64,000 bases of DNA from Bernardetia sp. ABR2-2B. GTDB lineage: Bacteria > Bacteroidota > Bacteroidia > Cytophagales > Bernardetiaceae. Below the pieces are notes generated by a model. It ran no database searches, had not been told where the DNA came from, and saw nothing but the letters and a program-made list of their open reading frames with translations. Where the stretch lies: assembly GCF_037126435.1 (NCBI RefSeq), contig NZ_CP147020.1:4663001-4727000 (forward strand), written 5' to 3'. The position numbers and the translations under genes were made by a program. This document shows positions 34,168-42,294 of the stretch, piece by piece. Each line of letters begins with the position of its first letter. The stretch's first letter is position 1.

Positions 34168-36036
34168 TTATAATAGGTTTAATAAAATCATTCTTATTAA
34201 TCGCTCTTTATCTACTTGCTCCCACGTAAAAGTTGGATTTCTTCTACCTTGTCTTTCTAGTTTGTTTATAATAAAAAGCTCCGTATCATAATTTTCTAAC
34301 AAACGCAATTCTGTTATCAAACCTGCCATATCAGGTGCATTCATATCGTAGTATCCCTTGGCTTTGTTGTTAATCCACCAATTTACATCAGGTTCAGAAT
34401 ATGCCCAAACTATTTTATTTTTTAAATATTTTAGACTTTCAGTAGTATCTTTTGAGTGACTGTAAGGTGAATAATCTTCAAGCATTTTTTTATTATCCTT
34501 ATTGCCTTTACTTATTTTTTGTTCTAATAAATAAGTGAGCCACTTGGCTTCTCCTACCGAACTTTCAGCGTAGTTGTCTTTCATTGCTTTTTGACTCTCT
34601 TCCCACATTCTAACCATATCTAATGCTGAATCAAAAATAGCAATTCCTCTAACTCGTTTATAAATGGTTTCATTTTTTTTGTTGAGATAACTCATAAACC
34701 GAAGTCCTCTCGTACCAGACAAATTCTGTCCTAAAATAAAAATTGGCTGTTGAGTGAGTTGATGTTTTTCTAAAGCATTTTTCAAAACTTCATAAATTAC
34801 CTCCAATCGCTGTTTGTTTTCCAAGAAATCTAAAGGTTCTCCAGATGAAATATGCAAAACAGCCAACTTATTTTGAGTAGCTTGTGGATAAATGAGCTGA
34901 TTGATAGGCGTATTTTTTTTATCAAATTCTTTATCATTTATTGTCAGAACTACTCCTTTTATAGTTTTTGTTTCTTTAGGAAGAATAAGTGTATATCCCT
35001 TTTTATGACGAGGAACAGATAAACTATTATCGGCAGAAAGAGAAAGCGAACCTGCAAGTTGTTCGTGTTCTTGATAAAAAATTGGCTTATTAAAAGACTT
35101 CAAAACCCATTCAATACACTCTGTTTCATCTACCACTGACCACGAATGAGTATGGCGCATTCCATTACTTCTTACACCTTTTTCTTTCGATTGTATAAAT
35201 TCAGCTTCTTGATTTCCGTGTAAAAGCAGTTTATTGATAAGCATAGAAGTAGTATAATAATTATTGTCTCTAACACTTCTACGACGCTCTCTAAGCTGCC
35301 AAACTACATCTACATCGTGATAAGCACGAACAGGGATTTCCAATAAATACTTTGCATTCAGTAACGAATCAGCCTCTCCCACAAAAGGTGAATGATAATA
35401 ATAAGATTTAGGATTTTCTTTGGGTGTTCCTCCTAACTCATTTTTCATTAGTTGAGAAACATAATTTGCTTCTCCTACACCTGCTGGAGAATAGTTTTTG
35501 ACAAGCTCTCTTTGAAAATAATTCCATATTTCGAACAAATCAGTAGGAGAATCTACAGCAAAGGCAGCCGAAGGTAAAATAGGATATTGACTTGGACTTT
35601 CCCTACACAACTCCACATAACGCAAACCAACAGTTCCTCCAGCCGAAAAACCTCCCAAAACAACTTTAGTAGAATCAAAATGATAATTTTTCTTTACATC
35701 TTTTATTACTGTATTCAGATGGTTTTGTGTTTCTTTATCAGCATATAATTTTCTTCCAAAAGGAATCATTACTGTCAGAATATTGCGTTTTGCAGCTTCA
35801 TAAGGCAATTCAGATTCTTCAAAAATAGTCTTTGCAGCTTGTCCAAAACCTGGTAATAAAATCAAAACTCCTTCTAAATTCTCTATTCCTTCTTCTGGAG
35901 TCATTACTAAATAATTTTCTAAATAAGGGTATTTTGCTTTTACCTTAAAACTTTCAATAGTTTGAGCAAAGACGGAGGAAATAGAGAATGATAAAAGCCA
36001 AAAAGCTGTAAATATAATTTTGAAATAAGCCTTCAT
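34168..36036 (-). CDS. Exported protein with two tandem alpha/beta-hydrolase-like halves
   Basis: A 622-residue protein with a Sec signal (residues 1-25, SISSVFAQ). The first half has an esterase-type fold with ILLPGFGQAAKTIFE and VLGGFSAGGTVGLRY, the nucleophile being S131. The second half repeats the layout at about residues 355-620 but the elbow reads LGQNLSGTRGLRF, so the surroundings of the active-site serine are altered. Parallel segments NYSPAGVGEANYVSQL and NYAESSVGEAKWLTYL show the two halves came from a duplication. It probably acts on a polysaccharide or peptide outside the cytoplasm, but this is inference. First gene of a unit with a PNPOx-fold protein and an alpha/beta hydrolase. 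Confidence 0.8.
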   Translation of the reverse strand: MKAYFKIIFTAFWLLSFSISSVFAQTIESFKVKAKYPYLENYLVMTPEEGIENLEGVLILLPGFGQAAKTIFEESELPYEAAKRNILTVMIPFGRKLYADKETQNHLNTVIKDVKKNYHFDSTKVVLGGFSAGGTVGLRYVELCRESPSQYPILPSAAFAVDSPTDLFEIWNYFQRELVKNYSPAGVGEANYVSQLMKNELGGTPKENPKSYYYHSPFVGEADSLLNAKYLLEIPVRAYHDVDVVWQLRERRRSVRDNNYYTTSMLINKLLLHGNQEAEFIQSKEKGVRSNGMRHTHSWSVVDETECIEWVLKSFNKPIFYQEHEQLAGSLSLSADNSLSVPRHKKGYTLILPKETKTIKGVVLTINDKEFDKKNTPINQLIYPQATQNKLAVLHISSGEPLDFLENKQRLEVIYEVLKNALEKHQLTQQPIFILGQNLSGTRGLRFMSYLNKKNETIYKRVRGIAIFDSALDMVRMWEESQKAMKDNYAESSVGEAKWLTYLLEQKISKGNKDNKKMLEDYSPYSHSKDTTESLKYLKNKIVWAYSEPDVNWWINNKAKGYYDMNAPDMAGLITELRLLENYDTELFIINKLERQGRRNPTFTWEQVDKERLIRMILLNLL

Positions 36037-36159
36037 AAACTATAATTGGTTAGATAAATTTGATTGATTCGATTCACTAAAAATAGGAAAGCTAAGTTTT
36101 CTCTACTAATTTTTAATTTTTTCTAACTTTCTTTAGCTTAAATTTACTCATTATTAAAA

Positions 36160-37044
36160 TTACAAACTCTCCTCAATTGCCTTTTCTAGCCTTGGATACT
36201 CAAACTCAAAACCTTCATCTTGCAACCTTTGAGGGATTACCCAACGGCTTTTTAGCAGTAATTCGGTTTCTGTACGAATCATAAAAGCTCCAATTTCTAA
36301 TAAAAACTTTGGTGTAGGAATCCCAAAAGGCATTTTTATTTTCTCTCTAAAAATCTGCATCAGTTCTTTATTCTTGACAGGATTTGGGGAAGAGCAATTA
36401 AAAACACCCTCTAAATTTTCATTTTCTTGAAGGAATAAAATTATTCTATACAAATCGTAAATATGTAACCAACTAAACATCTGATTTCCGTTTCCTTGCT
36501 TTCCTCCCAAACCAAGACGGACAATGTTTGCAAGAGGAGGAATAGCACCTCCATCTTTTCCCAAAATAATTGCCATTCGTAGTGCAATTTGCCTTGTATT
36601 TTCTAGCTCAAAATTAAAAAACTCCTTCTCCCATGCTGTGGCAACTCCAACAGAAAAACCAGTTCCGATTTCTCCTTCTTTTTCTGTCATGGGTCGGTCT
36701 TCTGCATGTCTATAAATAGTGGCTGTGCTAGAATTGAACCATATTTTGGGTGGAAATTTACATTTTTGAATGGCTTCTCCTAAAATCTTTGTTGTCTCAG
36801 TTCTGGAACGTAAAATCTCGTTCTTGTTCTTTTCATTATACCTACAATCAACAGATTTTCCTGCCAAGTTTATCAACATTTCAGAATGCTCTAAGGCTTC
36901 TGTTATTTCATCTAGACTTTTCCAGTTTACAGAAGTATTTCGTGCAATTACGATTACTTCATAACCCAAATCTGAAAACTTCTTTTGAAAATACTTTCCT
37001 ACAAAGCCTGTTCCTCCTGCTAAAATTACTTTTTTGTTTTTCAT
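36160..37044 (-). CDS. TIGR01777-type NAD(P)-binding epimerase
   Basis: A 294-residue atypical SDR of the TIGR01777/YfcH family. The Rossmann motif is GGTGFVGKYF at residues 10-19, followed by NLAGKSVDCRYN, FNSSTATIYRHAEDRP (with the serine and tyrosine of the catalytic region), and the C-terminal DUF1731 domain (PFGIPTPKFLLEIGAF, LLLKSRWVIPQRL). Members are annotated as nucleoside-diphosphate-sugar epimerases, but substrates are unproven. It lies 11 bp after a small membrane protein (37056-37448), and the two are likely cotranscribed. Confidence 0.88.
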   Translation of the reverse strand: MKNKKVILAGGTGFVGKYFQKKFSDLGYEVIVIARNTSVNWKSLDEITEALEHSEMLINLAGKSVDCRYNEKNKNEILRSRTETTKILGEAIQKCKFPPKIWFNSSTATIYRHAEDRPMTEKEGEIGTGFSVGVATAWEKEFFNFELENTRQIALRMAIILGKDGGAIPPLANIVRLGLGGKQGNGNQMFSWLHIYDLYRIILFLQENENLEGVFNCSSPNPVKNKELMQIFREKIKMPFGIPTPKFLLEIGAFMIRTETELLLKSRWVIPQRLQDEGFEFEYPRLEKAIEESL

Positions 37045-37055
37045 TTTTTTGATGA

Positions 37056-37448
37056 TTAGACTGATGATAGTTTATATTTTTTAACTCCAATAAAACCCAA
37101 AACTCCAATGGGTAATAATAAAATAAATTGAGGAGCAAGAATTTGATTAATTATACTTACACCAATAAAAGATAGAGAAAACAGAAAATAAACATAACTG
37201 ATAAATTGAATAATTGCTCTACATTCTTCTCTAGGAGCAAAGTAATTTTTGATAAAAACAGCAGAAGTAAAAAAGAGGAACAGCGTTATCATATGCCAAA
37301 CACTAAGCAGTTCAGTTTGAATTTGATTGTCTAAATTACTTGAAAACAAAGGGTTTATTAATTCTATTTGTCCTCCAAATGTATGAAGTAATGCTGTAAA
37401 TAAATTTAAAATTCCTGCGAGTAGCCAAAATATATTTCTATTTTTCAT
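37056..37448 (-). CDS. Four-helix membrane protein of unknown function
   Basis: A 130-residue integral membrane protein from the ATG at 37448 (an upstream TTG at 37463 would add five residues and is less likely). Four hydrophobic segments: IFWLLAGILNLFTALLHTFG, MITLFLFFTSAVFI, IIQFISYVYFLFSLSFIGVSI and FILLLPIGVLGFIGV. A histidine in the first helix (LLHTFGG) and a WHMI in the second are reminiscent of small heme- or quinone-associated membrane families, but this is weak. It is just upstream of the TIGR01777 gene in the same direction. Confidence 0.75.
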   Translation of the reverse strand: MKNRNIFWLLAGILNLFTALLHTFGGQIELINPLFSSNLDNQIQTELLSVWHMITLFLFFTSAVFIKNYFAPREECRAIIQFISYVYFLFSLSFIGVSIINQILAPQFILLLPIGVLGFIGVKKYKLSSV

Positions 37449-37580
37449 AAAAAACGAATTCAATTGTTTACTGATTTTTTAATCTAATTGAAACAAATGT
37501 ACACAAAAAAACAAAACTTTCAAATTAAATTGAAAGTTTTGAAAGTTAATAGTGAAATTTGATTTGCTTGAAGATTTTAT

Positions 37581-37805
37581 TTAATCCTCCTCTTCTAATT
37601 CGAAAATCTCATTGACAGGTTTTTCGAAAAGTTGAGAGAGTTTGAGAGCCAAAACAGTAGAAGGAACGTATTTATTTTTTTCTATTGAACTAATCGTTTG
37701 CCGAGAAACACCTATTTTTTGGGCAAGTTCCTCTTGTGTGATATTCAAAATAGCCCTTTGTACTTTTATGGTGTTTTTCATTTCTATATCTATTTGTAAT
37801 TCCAT
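37581..37805 (-). CDS. XRE-family helix-turn-helix regulator
   Basis: A 74-residue DNA-binding protein consisting of one Cro/C1-type HTH domain: RAILNITQEELAQKIGVSR (helices 1-2), QTISSIEKNKYVPS (recognition helix) and LALKLSQLFEKPVNEIFEL. It lacks any effector domain, as in small regulators that control an adjacent membrane protein. The start is ATG at 37805; a second ATG eight codons in (MKNTIK) is a plausible alternative. It lies 40 bp downstream of the membrane protein at 37846-38286 and probably shares its transcript. Confidence 0.85.
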   Translation of the reverse strand: MELQIDIEMKNTIKVQRAILNITQEELAQKIGVSRQTISSIEKNKYVPSTVLALKLSQLFEKPVNEIFELEEED

Positions 37806-37845
37806 TTTTTTAGAATTTTGGTAAATGTTTTATGTATGAATAAAT

Positions 37846-38286
37846 TTAAGACTGTGTCTTTTTGAGCAGTTGAAAAAAGGCAATTTGGATAGCCAACATA
37901 AACCAAAGCACAATTCCAGAACTCATTTCAGAATAACTTGTATCCATATTGATTACAAAATCAACTAAAAAATCAATCACAGGCATACCCAGCGCATAAA
38001 TTACTCCCATCACAAAGGCAATAGAATAAGATTGTACTCTCAACTTACTTATCATTTCATCTTCTATTTTTTCTTCAGAAACAGAAATTAGTAGCATAAA
38101 AACTAAAACCATTTTTGCAGAAACAGAAAGCAAAATAGCAGCATCGTTCATTGCAAAACGAAAAAATAAAACAGCCAAAACAGAGATAATTAGTCCAGCA
38201 AAACCAATTTTTTTGAAAGCATAAGGTAACAACTTGAAACGGTTTAGAGCTTTTTGTTCTTTTTCACAGATTTGAGTAAGGTTCAT
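37846..38286 (-). CDS. Membrane protein paired with the XRE regulator
   Basis: About 146 residues with four hydrophobic segments (about 28-50, 55-75, 95-120 and 125-145). The ATG at 38286 is chosen because the longer frame would start with a TTG 42 bp upstream. The pairing of a short XRE regulator with a four-helix membrane protein is common in Bacteroidota and Firmicutes, where the regulator controls the pair; no function is known for this type. No metal or transport motif is visible. Confidence 0.75.
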   Translation of the reverse strand: MNLTQICEKEQKALNRFKLLPYAFKKIGFAGLIISVLAVLFFRFAMNDAAILLSVSAKMVLVFMLLISVSEEKIEDEMISKLRVQSYSIAFVMGVIYALGMPVIDFLVDFVINMDTSYSEMSSGIVLWFMLAIQIAFFQLLKKTQS

Positions 38287-38414
38287 AATAATAAAGGTTT
38301 TTAATTTGTAAAATAAATTCAATGACAATTCTTGATTGTAAAGTTATAACGTCAAAAAGTAAAATTTAGTTGTCTTTTTGTAAAGTTTTTTTTACATTTT
38401 TGATTAAAATAAAA

Positions 38415-38434
38415 CCCACGAATTTATTCGTGGG
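38415..38434 (-). terminator. Terminator of the DUF4249/TonB unit
   Basis: CCCACGAAT pairs with ATTCGTGGG (9 bp, two-base loop); the minus strand then reads a T-rich tract. It lies 9 bp past the stop codon of the DUF4249 gene. Confidence 0.75.
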
Positions 38435-38442
38435 TAAAAAAA

Positions 38443-39420
38443 CTATTCTACTTCTGTAATAACCTCGCCAGTAATATAAGCTCCAAAACAACCTATTCCA
38501 TTTTCAATATTTGAATGAATAATGATAGGTTCGCCAAACGGATTATCTCCATTGTAATAAGAGTCTTCAACTGTTTTGTGGTAGCGATAATAATTTTCAT
38601 CAGCTTTCATTAAGTAAGTTGTAAGATAAGGATTTGGAGTAGGACTATCTGGAAAATTAGGAATTGAATAGTCATCAAAATAAATTTTTTCTTGAGGATT
38701 ATAATTAATGATACTTCTTCCCTCCTGTGTTTTAAAATAATTTTCATAAAAATAAGTAGGACGTGTATGCTTAGTCACTCCGATTGGCTCACCTGTGTTA
38801 GAATTATAGTTTGTGGAAAAAGACGTTGTATAGGCTTCTATTCTATAATAATTTGTTTTTGTCAAATCATCTTCATCTTCCCATTCTGCTGAATACTTGT
38901 ATTCTTGTTCATTCAACTTTGTGAGCTCTACCTTTGGCAAAACCCTTCCAGTAGGGACAATACAACTTGCATTCAATTTTGCCCCTTCATCAGTTTCTAT
39001 TTCTAAAAAATATGTTTTTCCTTCACTCACATTCAAAATAGCATTTTCTAACTGAAACGTATATTCAGGCTGACCAGAATAGTAATTATAATAACCATTT
39101 CCCAAATCTTGGGAGTAATAAGGATTTGCTCCATAACTCATATTATAGCTGCTTTGTCCATCAGAAATACGAACTGTCGCATTTTGAATGTAATTTATTC
39201 CATCTGTTTCTCGTTCTTTTCCTATTCCTACTGCTCTAAAAAGCGTAATCTGAATAAGCGAATCATCTGGAGAAATAAAACCAACTACCACAACTTGGTC
39301 ATCACCTTCTACATCTACATCTTCCAAGAATTTACCACAACTTGAAAGAACAAGAAGACTAACTGAAATAAAGAGAATAAATTTAATTGTATTTTTCATT
39401 TTATTTTTTGAGTTTGACAT
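38443..39420 (-). CDS. DUF4249 lipoprotein, TonB-receptor partner
   Basis: A 325-residue lipoprotein of the DUF4249 family (lipobox LSSCG, cysteine at about 28). The mature domain is beta-rich with many Tyr and Asp/Asn residues and repeated 'YYN' motifs. In Bacteroidota, DUF4249 lipoproteins sit beside a TonB receptor with a carboxypeptidase-regulatory N-terminal domain, as here, and are thought to form a surface-exposed lid for its uptake, comparable to SusD; the ligand is unknown. An ATG seven codons into the frame (39399) is a reasonable alternative start. It follows the receptor by 27 bp. Confidence 0.88.
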   Translation of the reverse strand: MSNSKNKMKNTIKFILFISVSLLVLSSCGKFLEDVDVEGDDQVVVVGFISPDDSLIQITLFRAVGIGKERETDGINYIQNATVRISDGQSSYNMSYGANPYYSQDLGNGYYNYYSGQPEYTFQLENAILNVSEGKTYFLEIETDEGAKLNASCIVPTGRVLPKVELTKLNEQEYKYSAEWEDEDDLTKTNYYRIEAYTTSFSTNYNSNTGEPIGVTKHTRPTYFYENYFKTQEGRSIINYNPQEKIYFDDYSIPNFPDSPTPNPYLTTYLMKADENYYRYHKTVEDSYYNGDNPFGEPIIIHSNIENGIGCFGAYITGEVITEVE

Positions 39421-39447
39421 TTTTAGAATAAACAGAGATAAAACCTT

Positions 39448-41889
39448 TTAAAACTTAAAATTATATGTAATAGAAGGAATAATAGGAAAAAGAGCCACTT
39501 TCTGAACTGTATCTATATTTTCTCCAGCTTCATTTTGTCCATTGAGAATATAGAAAAATGGATTCATACGGCTATACGCATTGTAAGCACCTATTTCCCA
39601 CGTTCTTGTTCCCCATTTTTTCTTTTTACTAAACTGAACAGCGATATCTAATCTATGGTAATTCTGCATTCTAAAGCTATTTTTTTCTCCATAATTGGCT
39701 ACCGAATTTATAAAACTACTGCCTCCTTCTCCTCTGTTGGGTGAGTGTGTAAATGGATTGAAAGAATTTTTTGGCATCGTAACAGGTGCACCTGTACGGA
39801 AAACCCAGTTGGCAGAAAGGTTAATTTTATCATTAAATTTATAGCTTCCTGTAATTGAAAAGTCGTGGCGAATATCAAAACGAGGAGAAAACCATCTTGC
39901 ATTATTCAAATCATCAAATTGTTGCTCTGTTTTGGCAAGTGTGTAACCTACCCAGCCTGTAAACTTTCCTTTCTTTTTCTGTAATAAAAATTCCAATCCA
40001 TACGAACGTCCTTTTCCACGAGTAATGGCATCTTGCCAATCAAAAGATTCAGAACTGTAAGGGTCATCTATCAAAAGAAAATTTGCTCCTTCTTTATAGC
40101 CAATTACGTCTTTAGAAATTTTGTAATATGATTCTACTGAAAAAGTAAGACCTGTCTCTTTGAAATCTTTTGCTATTCCTACTGCCACTTGTTGAGACTG
40201 TTGAGGGCGAACTCTTGCCGTAGAAGGTACCCATAAATCTGTTGGAAGTCCGATTCCAGTATTTGAAAGCTGATGAATATACTGATTCATTAGCGCATAA
40301 GAGCCTTTTAGAGCAAGTGTGTTTGTCAAACGATAAGCTGCTGCCAAACGTGGTTCGAAGCCAAAATAATGTTTGGTTTCTTCGTCTTCATTTTTTTTGC
40401 TTATATCTATTAAATTACTCAATCTCAAACCTCCATTGAGTCTGAATTTATCATTAATCTCCCAATCATCTTCTACATAAAGAGCCGATTCTATCACGTC
40501 ATATCTTGAGTTTTTGGAAGGGTCGTATTCAAAATCTGGCTCTTTTATTACAAATGCACTTGGTGTAAAACGGTGAAGTGTGCTTTGCATTCCGAAACGA
40601 ACAGTATGATTTGGAGAAGGGTAATATGTCCAGTCGTATTTTGCACTATAATCACGAATATTTGATGTATATTTTAGATAATAATTTTCATCATTATAAT
40701 TATCTTCACTAAAAATCTGAAATTGATAGTCGCTAAAAATCAGAGATAGATTGCTAAAGAGTTTGTTGTTATATAAATGATTCCAACGAACAGTTGTGGT
40801 TGCATTTCCCCAGTTTATACCAGATTCAAAACTCTCATTTTGATTGTTGAAGCTATAATTATCTCTTGCATAGAACTTGTCTCTTCCAAAATATCCAGAG
40901 ACAAACAGCTTATCTTTTCTACTAAAATCATAATTGAACTTAGCATTCAAATCATAGAAGTAATAGCCGACTGTAAAGTCTTGTGGCATAAAAGGGCGAG
41001 TAAGTACATCTAAATACGTTCTACGACCAGAAATAATGAGCGAAGACTTATCTTTGACAATAGGAGCTTCTAGCAAAAGCCTTGAAGAGATAAGACCAAT
41101 TCCTCCTTCTCCAGAAACTTTATTTTTGTTTCCTTCCTTCAAACGCATATCCAAAACTGACGACAAACGACCACCATAACGAGCAGGAAAACCACCTTTT
41201 GTAAGCTCTACTTGTTTGATAGCATCGCCATTGAAGACTGAAAAGAAACCGAATAAATGAGAAGCATTATAAACAGGAGCTTCATCTAAAAGAATTAGAT
41301 TTTGGTCATTATTTCCTCCACGCACATAAAGTCCAGAACTTCCTTCTGTTCCTCCTTGTACACCAGGTAAGAGTTGAAGAGCTTTAATGACATCTTTTTC
41401 ACCCAAAAGCGCAGGAATATCTTTTATTTGTTCGACAGGAATGCTCACTTGACTCATCTGTGTTTGTTCACTAATTGGCTCAGAATCTTTATCAGCTACA
41501 ATTACAACAGCCTCAAGTGCTTCATCAAAATCTAATGAAATATCAAGGTTTATATCTTTATTCAAAATAATTTTGTGAGCCTGTGCTTCATAACCGATAT
41601 AAGAATAAATCAATGAGATAGTATCTTCTTGCAGCGTTATTGAATAAAATCCGTAGCTATTAGTAACCGTTCCTTGTTTTGTGGCAGGATTGTAAATGCT
41701 TACACCAATAAGCGTTTCAGAACTTTCGGCTTCTCTGACATATCCACTAATCGTATATTTTTTCGAAGTAGTAGTAGTTTGGGCAAACGAAGTAAACCCA
41801 ACAAGGCTTAAAATCAGTAAAAAGAAGATTCTTTTGATAAAATAAGAAAAGTCGTAAAAAACTTCTCTTAAATAAGAATTAAGTAGCAT
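39448..41889 (-). CDS. TonB-dependent outer-membrane receptor (CarboxypepD_reg type)
   Basis: An 813-residue receptor: signal peptide (residues 18-40, ending GFTSFAQ), a CarboxypepD-regulatory domain (about 45-125; YTISGYVREAESSETLIGVS), a plug domain (about 135-270; PALLGEKDVIKALQLLPGVQ, YVRGGNNDQNLILLDEAPVY) and a 22-stranded barrel ending with a C-terminal phenylalanine (SITYNFKF). It imports a substrate with TonB energy together with the DUF4249 lipoprotein encoded 27 bp downstream. Substrate cannot be deduced. No sigma/anti-sigma pair is next to it, unlike many SusC-like receptors. A TAnnTTTG box lies about 170 bp upstream. Confidence 0.92.
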   Translation of the reverse strand: MLLNSYLREVFYDFSYFIKRIFFLLILSLVGFTSFAQTTTTSKKYTISGYVREAESSETLIGVSIYNPATKQGTVTNSYGFYSITLQEDTISLIYSYIGYEAQAHKIILNKDINLDISLDFDEALEAVVIVADKDSEPISEQTQMSQVSIPVEQIKDIPALLGEKDVIKALQLLPGVQGGTEGSSGLYVRGGNNDQNLILLDEAPVYNASHLFGFFSVFNGDAIKQVELTKGGFPARYGGRLSSVLDMRLKEGNKNKVSGEGGIGLISSRLLLEAPIVKDKSSLIISGRRTYLDVLTRPFMPQDFTVGYYFYDLNAKFNYDFSRKDKLFVSGYFGRDKFYARDNYSFNNQNESFESGINWGNATTTVRWNHLYNNKLFSNLSLIFSDYQFQIFSEDNYNDENYYLKYTSNIRDYSAKYDWTYYPSPNHTVRFGMQSTLHRFTPSAFVIKEPDFEYDPSKNSRYDVIESALYVEDDWEINDKFRLNGGLRLSNLIDISKKNEDEETKHYFGFEPRLAAAYRLTNTLALKGSYALMNQYIHQLSNTGIGLPTDLWVPSTARVRPQQSQQVAVGIAKDFKETGLTFSVESYYKISKDVIGYKEGANFLLIDDPYSSESFDWQDAITRGKGRSYGLEFLLQKKKGKFTGWVGYTLAKTEQQFDDLNNARWFSPRFDIRHDFSITGSYKFNDKINLSANWVFRTGAPVTMPKNSFNPFTHSPNRGEGGSSFINSVANYGEKNSFRMQNYHRLDIAVQFSKKKKWGTRTWEIGAYNAYSRMNPFFYILNGQNEAGENIDTVQKVALFPIIPSITYNFKF

Positions 41890-42058
41890 AAAAATAAGTT
41901 ATATAATGATTTAAAAATGGTTTATTTTGAATTAAAAGATATGAATAAAGCTTTTTTTGATAGTTTATGAAGGTTTTTAGTCTTAATTTAGTATATAAAT
42001 TTTAGTGTAATCTTTTATGTACTTTTAGAGTACGTAAGCAAGTGATTTTTTGCAGCAA

Positions 42059-42066
42059 CAAAAGTA
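42059..42066 (-). promoter_or_regulatory. -7 box TACTTTTG upstream of the TonB receptor
   Basis: The minus strand reads TACTTTTG, about 170 nt before the receptor ATG at 41889. The gap 41890-42294 (405 bp) between the divergent genes holds no ORF I would support; the 235-codon minus-strand frame starting in it overlaps the propeller gene antisense. Confidence 0.4.
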
Positions 42067-42294
42067 AAGTTATTTATTGATTTTTTATATAAAGTTTAAA
42101 GTTTATCAAACAAAATACCTCAACACTTATAAAAATATAAATATTGATCCTTTTCATTGTTTATCTGTCTTGAAAGTGTTATTTTGCTATATATCCAAGC
42201 ATAAAATGTAGATAATATAAATACTCCTATTCTAAATAAAATAAATTCTATAATTGAAGTAAAACAAGTCTTGGTATTTACTAAAAAGGATTCT

